A DNA stretch of 8,628 nucleotides from Chloroflexota bacterium. GTDB lineage: Bacteria; Chloroflexota; Anaerolineae; Anaerolineales; Villigracilaceae. Position numbers and translations under genes: made by a program. The notes under the pieces are model-generated. The model worked only from the letters and a program-made list of their open reading frames with translations, made no database searches and was not told the origin of the DNA. The DNA is taken from the NCBI GenBank assembly GCA_023484185.1, contig JAMDBC010000155.1, forward strand, positions 1-8,628. The letters run 5' to 3'. Shown here one piece after another: positions 5,189 through 8,628 of this stretch. The number at the start of each line of letters is the position of its first letter. Position 1 is the stretch's first letter.

Positions 5189-6927
5189 GCGAACAGATCG
5201 GGAGAGTTACATGGATCAATGGGCCGGTTGTCCGCGCTCAGGGATCACGTCACGTAAACATGCTGGATCTGGTGGAAGTAGGCGAAGATCAACTGGTAGG
5301 CGAAGTCATTGGCATGGTGGGGGATGTCATCACCATTCAAGTTTATGAAGAAACATCCGGGATGCGGCCTGGAGCGCCAGTCTACACGACGGGCCTGCCG
5401 CTTTCGGTCGAGCTTGGCCCGGGCTTGTTACGCAGCATATTTGACGGTATCCAGCGACCGCTTCCGGTTGTCGAGATGCGGACCGGATCCTTCATCAGCC
5501 GCGGAATGCATCTCGATTCGCTTTATCGAAAAGACCGCTGGGACTTCACTCCCAGACTCAAGGTCGGTGATAAAGTCAGCGGCGGAATGATTCTTGGCAC
5601 TGTTCCGGAAACAGAGGCATTGGAACATCGGGTGATGATCCCGCCCAATGTGCGCGGGACATTGACATGGGTTGCACCAGAGATGCAGTACGCCATCGAT
5701 GAGCCGATTGCCCGCGTGCGCACCGACGCTGGCGAACAAGAATTGACCATGTTGCAGCACTGGCCGGTTCGAAAGGCGCGCCCTTATAAATCGCGCCAGG
5801 GAAAGGCTGAACCGTTGATCACGGGACAGCGCGTTTTGGACACATTCTTTCCTCTCGCCAAAGGCGGCACAGCCGCGATACCTGGCGCATTTGGATCAGG
5901 CAAGACGGTCACTCAACACAGCATTGCAAAGTGGGCAGACGCCCAGGTGGTTGTTTACATTGGCTGCGGCGAACGAGGCAACGAGATGACGGAAGTTTTG
6001 CAGGAGTTTCCTCACCTTATTGACCCGCGCAGTGGTCGTCCATTAATGGAACGCACCGTGTTGATTGCCAACAGCGAAGCCAGCATCTATACCGGCATCA
6101 CTATTGCTGAATATTACCGTGACATGGGGTATCACGTGGCTCTCATGGCGGATTCAACTTCCCGTTGGGCTGAGGCCCTGCGCGAAATATCGGGACGATT
6201 GGAAGAGTTGCCCGCTGAAGAGGGCTATCCCGCTTATCTCGCGGACCGTCTGGCGGAGTTCTACGAACGAGCCGGCGCGGTCGAAACTTTGAGCGGAGGT
6301 ACCGGCTCGGTCAGCGTGATTGGCGCGGTCTCTCCTCCCGGGGGCGATTTCTCCGAACCGGTCACGCAACACACCAAGCGCTTTATTCGCTGCTTCTGGG
6401 CGTTGGATAAATCCCTCGCTTCGGCACGTCATTTTCCTTCCATCAATTGGTTGGATAGTTATAGCGAGTATATGGAAGACGTGGCGGAGTGGTGGCAGGA
6501 TGAAGTGGGCCAGGATTGGTATGCTCTGCGTTCCCAGGCCATGGAGATCTTAAGCGAGGAGAGCCGGCTTTCACAAATTGTCAAGCTGGTAGGATCAGAT
6601 ACATTGCCGGACGAACAGCGGCTGGTGCTGGAAACGGCGCGTCTTTTGCGGGAAGGTTTCCTCCAGCAGAGTTCGTTCGATGCTGTGGATAGTTTTTCGA
6701 CGGTCCATAAGCAGATTCGCATGTTGAACCTAATTCTTTATTTCCATCAGCAGTCTCAAAGAATTATCAAACTCGGCGCGCCCATCGGCATCATCCATGA
6801 TTTGCCAGTTGTAAACACGCTGATCCGTATGAAAACTGTTGTGTCCAACGATGATTTAACCAAGTTTGATGATGTTGAAAAGGATATCAATGAACAGATC
6901 AAGAAACTGGAGATGGAATATCTATGA
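5185..6927 (+). CDS. atpA: V/A-type ATPase catalytic subunit A, lacking an eight-residue conserved loop
   Basis: This 580-residue protein is the catalytic subunit that makes or splits ATP in the A3B3 head. It has the N-terminal barrel (1-75), the A-specific bulge domain (about 110-200), and the Walker A motif GAFGSGKT (234-241, Lys240). GERGNE (262-267) follows, with catalytic Glu263 and Arg264, then Walker [11 protein letters not shown] (319-328, Asp323). Further on are [16 protein letters not shown] and the helical C-terminal domain. The near-universal run TSNMPVAAR expected after LIAN (293-296) is missing: the protein reads [10 protein letters not shown], eight residues short, with the frame kept. 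The rest of the catalytic set is intact, so this does not look like a decayed gene. A GGGAGAG site (5173-5179) precedes the ATG, which overlaps the atpE stop; the gene end overlaps the atpB start as ATGA (6924-6927). Confidence 0.97.
   Translation: MSEQIGRVTWINGPVVRAQGSRHVNMLDLVEVGEDQLVGEVIGMVGDVITIQVYEETSGMRPGAPVYTTGLPLSVELGPGLLRSIFDGIQRPLPVVEMRTGSFISRGMHLDSLYRKDRWDFTPRLKVGDKVSGGMILGTVPETEALEHRVMIPPNVRGTLTWVAPEMQYAIDEPIARVRTDAGEQELTMLQHWPVRKARPYKSRQGKAEPLITGQRVLDTFFPLAKGGTAAIPGAFGSGKTVTQHSIAKWADAQVVVYIGCGERGNEMTEVLQEFPHLIDPRSGRPLMERTVLIANSEASIYTGITIAEYYRDMGYHVALMADSTSRWAEALREISGRLEELPAEEGYPAYLADRLAEFYERAGAVETLSGGTGSVSVIGAVSPPGGDFSEPVTQHTKRFIRCFWALDKSLASARHFPSINWLDSYSEYMEDVAEWWQDEVGQDWYALRSQAMEILSEESRLSQIVKLVGSDTLPDEQRLVLETARLLREGFLQQSSFDAVDSFSTVHKQIRMLNLILYFHQQSQRIIKLGAPIGIIHDLPVVNTLIRMKTVVSNDDLTKFDDVEKDINEQIKKLEMEYL
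6070..6078 (+). other. Junction of an in-frame 24-nt gap in atpA
   Basis: The codons here read Asn296-Ser297-Glu298, where the family has Asn-Thr-Ser-Asn-Met-Pro-Val-Ala-Ala-Arg-Glu. The result is what a clean 24-nt deletion would leave, running from inside the Thr codon to inside the Arg codon, with the leftover bases forming AGC (Ser). The flanking residues on both sides match the family without a break. Confidence 0.8.
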
Positions 6928-8351
6928 GTGACGCGCTTGATCTAGGAATAAATGAAGTCATTGGCGTAAGCCGCATCGAAGGTCCGCTGGTATTTGTTGA
7001 GGGTACTGGCAGCATTGCCTACGATGAGGTGGTTGAGATCATCGATGCTCACGGACAAATGCGTCTTGGCCGCGTTTTGGAGGTTGGAGAAGGCATCGCA
7101 GTAGTGGAGGTCTTTGCGGGTACTACGGGACTCTCCATTGATGGCACGCGCGTTCATTTTCTCGGTAAACCGTTTCATATCCCGGTGGCCGAAGAAATGC
7201 TCGGACGCATCTTTAACGGGCTTGGCAAACCGCTGGATGGCGGTCCAACTCCATTGGCTGACCGCTACGCCGACATCAACGGACAGCCGATTAATCCGAC
7301 GGCGCGCGTTTATCCGGTTGACTATATCCAGACCGGCATCTCGACCATCGACGGCTTGAACACATTATTGAGAGGCCAAAAACTGCCGCTCTTCTCCGGC
7401 GCTGGATTGCCGCATGATCGCTTGGCGGCGCAGATCGTGCGTCAGGCAACTTTGGGTGTTCCCGCCGGCCAAAAATCCGACAAAGCAGAGCAGTTCGCCA
7501 TCGTTTTTGCCGCGATGGGAGTCAAGCATGATGTGGCCGCTTACTTCCGCGATTCTTTTACCGACAGCGGCGCTCTGACTCGCGTGACCATGTTCCTTAA
7601 TCTCGCGGACGACCCGCCGGTCGAGCGCCTGGTGACTCCTCGGGCAGCTCTTACTCTGGCAGAGTATCTGGCCTTCGAGCGTCAAATGCATGTGCTGGTC
7701 ATCCTGACTGACATGACCAATTATTGCGAGGCCTTGCGCCAGATTTCCAATATTCGCGGCGAGGTGCCGAGCCGCAAAGGATATCCGGGTTACTTGTACA
7801 GCGATCTGGCCTCGCTCTATGAACGCACTGGGCGCATCAAAACAAGCGAAGGTTCAATTACCCAGCTTCCGATCCTAACCATGCCGAACGATGATATTAC
7901 TCATCCGGTGCCAGATCTGACCGGCTATATTACGGAAGGTCAGATCACGCTTAATCGCGATCTTGATCATCAGGGCACGTATCCGCCTGTTGCGGTTCTG
8001 CCCAGCCTCTCGCGCTTAATGAAAGATGGCATCGGCGATGGCCGGACGCGTGCAGACCACAGCCATTGGTCGTCGCAACTCTTTGCGGCGTACGCGCATG
8101 TACAGGATGTCCGCGCCCTGGCTTCGGTCATCGGTGAAGAGGAACTTTCAAAAGTCGATCAACAGTATTTGAAATTCGGGCGGGCCTTCGAAAAGGATTT
8201 TGTAAATCAGGGCTTGGCGGAAAGCCGGACCATCGAAACGACCCTCGAGATTGGCTGGCGTTTGCTTTCCATGCTTCCGCAGGAAGAGCTGACACGTGTC
8301 AGTCCAGCCGAAATAGGACAATATTACGTGGAGCGCCGTGACGCATCTTAA
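6924..8351 (+). CDS. atpB: V/A-type ATPase non-catalytic nucleotide-binding subunit B
   Basis: This 475-residue protein alternates with A in the A3B3 head and contributes to the catalytic interfaces without hydrolysing ATP itself. The Walker A position is degenerate ([14 protein letters not shown]), as normal for B. Other signatures are [63 protein letters not shown] and [21 protein letters not shown] contains Arg364, the arginine finger that reaches the ATP bound by A. The C-terminus, with [17 protein letters not shown], is typical. Length is normal (about 460-480) and I see no missing motif. The ATG overlaps the atpA stop as ATGA, with GGAG (6909-6912) and GGA (6915-6917) as ribosome-site candidates. 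The last 14 nt overlap atpD. Confidence 0.97.
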   Translation: MSDALDLGINEVIGVSRIEGPLVFVEGTGSIAYDEVVEIIDAHGQMRLGRVLEVGEGIAVVEVFAGTTGLSIDGTRVHFLGKPFHIPVAEEMLGRIFNGLGKPLDGGPTPLADRYADINGQPINPTARVYPVDYIQTGISTIDGLNTLLRGQKLPLFSGAGLPHDRLAAQIVRQATLGVPAGQKSDKAEQFAIVFAAMGVKHDVAAYFRDSFTDSGALTRVTMFLNLADDPPVERLVTPRAALTLAEYLAFERQMHVLVILTDMTNYCEALRQISNIRGEVPSRKGYPGYLYSDLASLYERTGRIKTSEGSITQLPILTMPNDDITHPVPDLTGYITEGQITLNRDLDHQGTYPPVAVLPSLSRLMKDGIGDGRTRADHSHWSSQLFAAYAHVQDVRALASVIGEEELSKVDQQYLKFGRAFEKDFVNQGLAESRTIETTLEIGWRLLSMLPQEELTRVSPAEIGQYYVERRDAS

Positions 8352-8628
8352 CATTCCGCCCACTCGCAGCAATCTGCTGCGCATGAAACAGGAATTGCAA
8401 TTTGCACGCGAGGGATACGAGATCCTGGATCGCAAGCGCGAGGTGTTGACTACCGAACTTATCCGTCTTGCTCATGATGCTGGAGCATTGCAGGAGAAAG
8501 TCTGGAAGTTGTTGGAAGAATCTTATCTTGCCCTGGAACAGGCAAAACTGACCATGGGACAGGATCACGTTGAATGGGCCGCTCTGGCAATGAGCCAGAC
8601 TGTTGATGTTCAACTCAAATTTCGGGGA
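8338..8628 (+). CDS. atpD: V/A-type ATPase rotor axle subunit D (partial, cut by the window end)
   Basis: Ninety-seven residues are visible. The opening [20 protein letters not shown] matches the family's conserved start (Leu-Asn-x-x-Pro-Thr-Arg-x-x-Leu-Leu-x-x-Lys). A long amphipathic helix with [12 protein letters not shown] follows. D is the antiparallel coiled-coil shaft that turns inside A3B3 and passes torque to F, C and the K ring; complete members are about 200-220 residues, so half is missing. The start is GTG at 8338, inside the end of atpB (14-nt overlap), with GGAG (8330-8333) only 4 nt before it. The next in-frame ATG (8383) would remove the conserved Asn-x-Pro-Thr-Arg-like segment, so GTG is much the better choice. 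D directly after B is the standard arrangement. Confidence 0.93.
   Translation, partial: MTHLNIPPTRSNLLRMKQELQFAREGYEILDRKREVLTTELIRLAHDAGALQEKVWKLLEESYLALEQAKLTMGQDHVEWAALAMSQTVDVQLKFRG

Overview
The window holds the promoter region and most of one operon for a V/A-type (archaeal/Thermus-like rotary) H+-ATPase/ATP synthase. It reads left to right in the order H(G)-C-I-K-F-E-A-B-D, and D is cut by the right edge. All nine genes are on the + strand and are tightly packed: gaps of 3, 53, 101, 7 and 55 nt, then overlaps of 4, 4 and 14 nt. No rRNA, tRNA, CRISPR array, insertion sequence or other mobile element was seen.

The organism is a bacterium with about 50% GC. Bacterial promoter elements and Shine-Dalgarno sites are present, and the protein sequences (the I and K membrane subunits and the A/B subunits) look most like those of Chloroflexota such as Anaerolineae. 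That assignment comes from memory of family appearance, not from a search, and should be treated as tentative.

Layout. Bases 1-244 are an AT-rich intergenic region. It has a good sigma70-type promoter facing right (TTGAAA-N17-TATAAT, 132-160). Facing left it has a strong Shine-Dalgarno (AGGAGG, complement of 11-16) with a plausible promoter, which suggests a divergent gene starting just beyond the left edge. Bases 245-4512 encode the peripheral-stalk subunit H/G, the central-stalk socket C, the stator membrane subunit I, the rotor ring subunit K and the central-stalk subunit F. Bases 4568-8351 encode stalk subunit E and the catalytic head subunits A and B. From 8338 onward is the rotor axle D, starting at a GTG inside the end of B.

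How the parts work together. A and B form the A3B3 head. D and F form the shaft, which sits on C, and C sits on the K ring. E and H form the outer stalks that tie the head to I. Protons pass between I (essential arginine R568) and K (glutamate E131), coupling ring rotation to ATP synthesis or hydrolysis in A.

Three points deserve a second look. First, the catalytic subunit A lacks eight residues of the near-universal loop (TSNMPVAAR) between Walker A and Walker B, as a clean in-frame gap at about 6073. Second, atpI carries a perfect 28-bp inverted repeat (2220-2247 versus 2882-2909), as if a piece of a membrane-helix coding stretch had been copied in reverse into the soluble-domain coding stretch. 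Third, the gene order (C before I, F before E) departs from the usual H-I-K-E-C-F-A-B-D order. The system itself is well known; I see no wholly undescribed system in the window.
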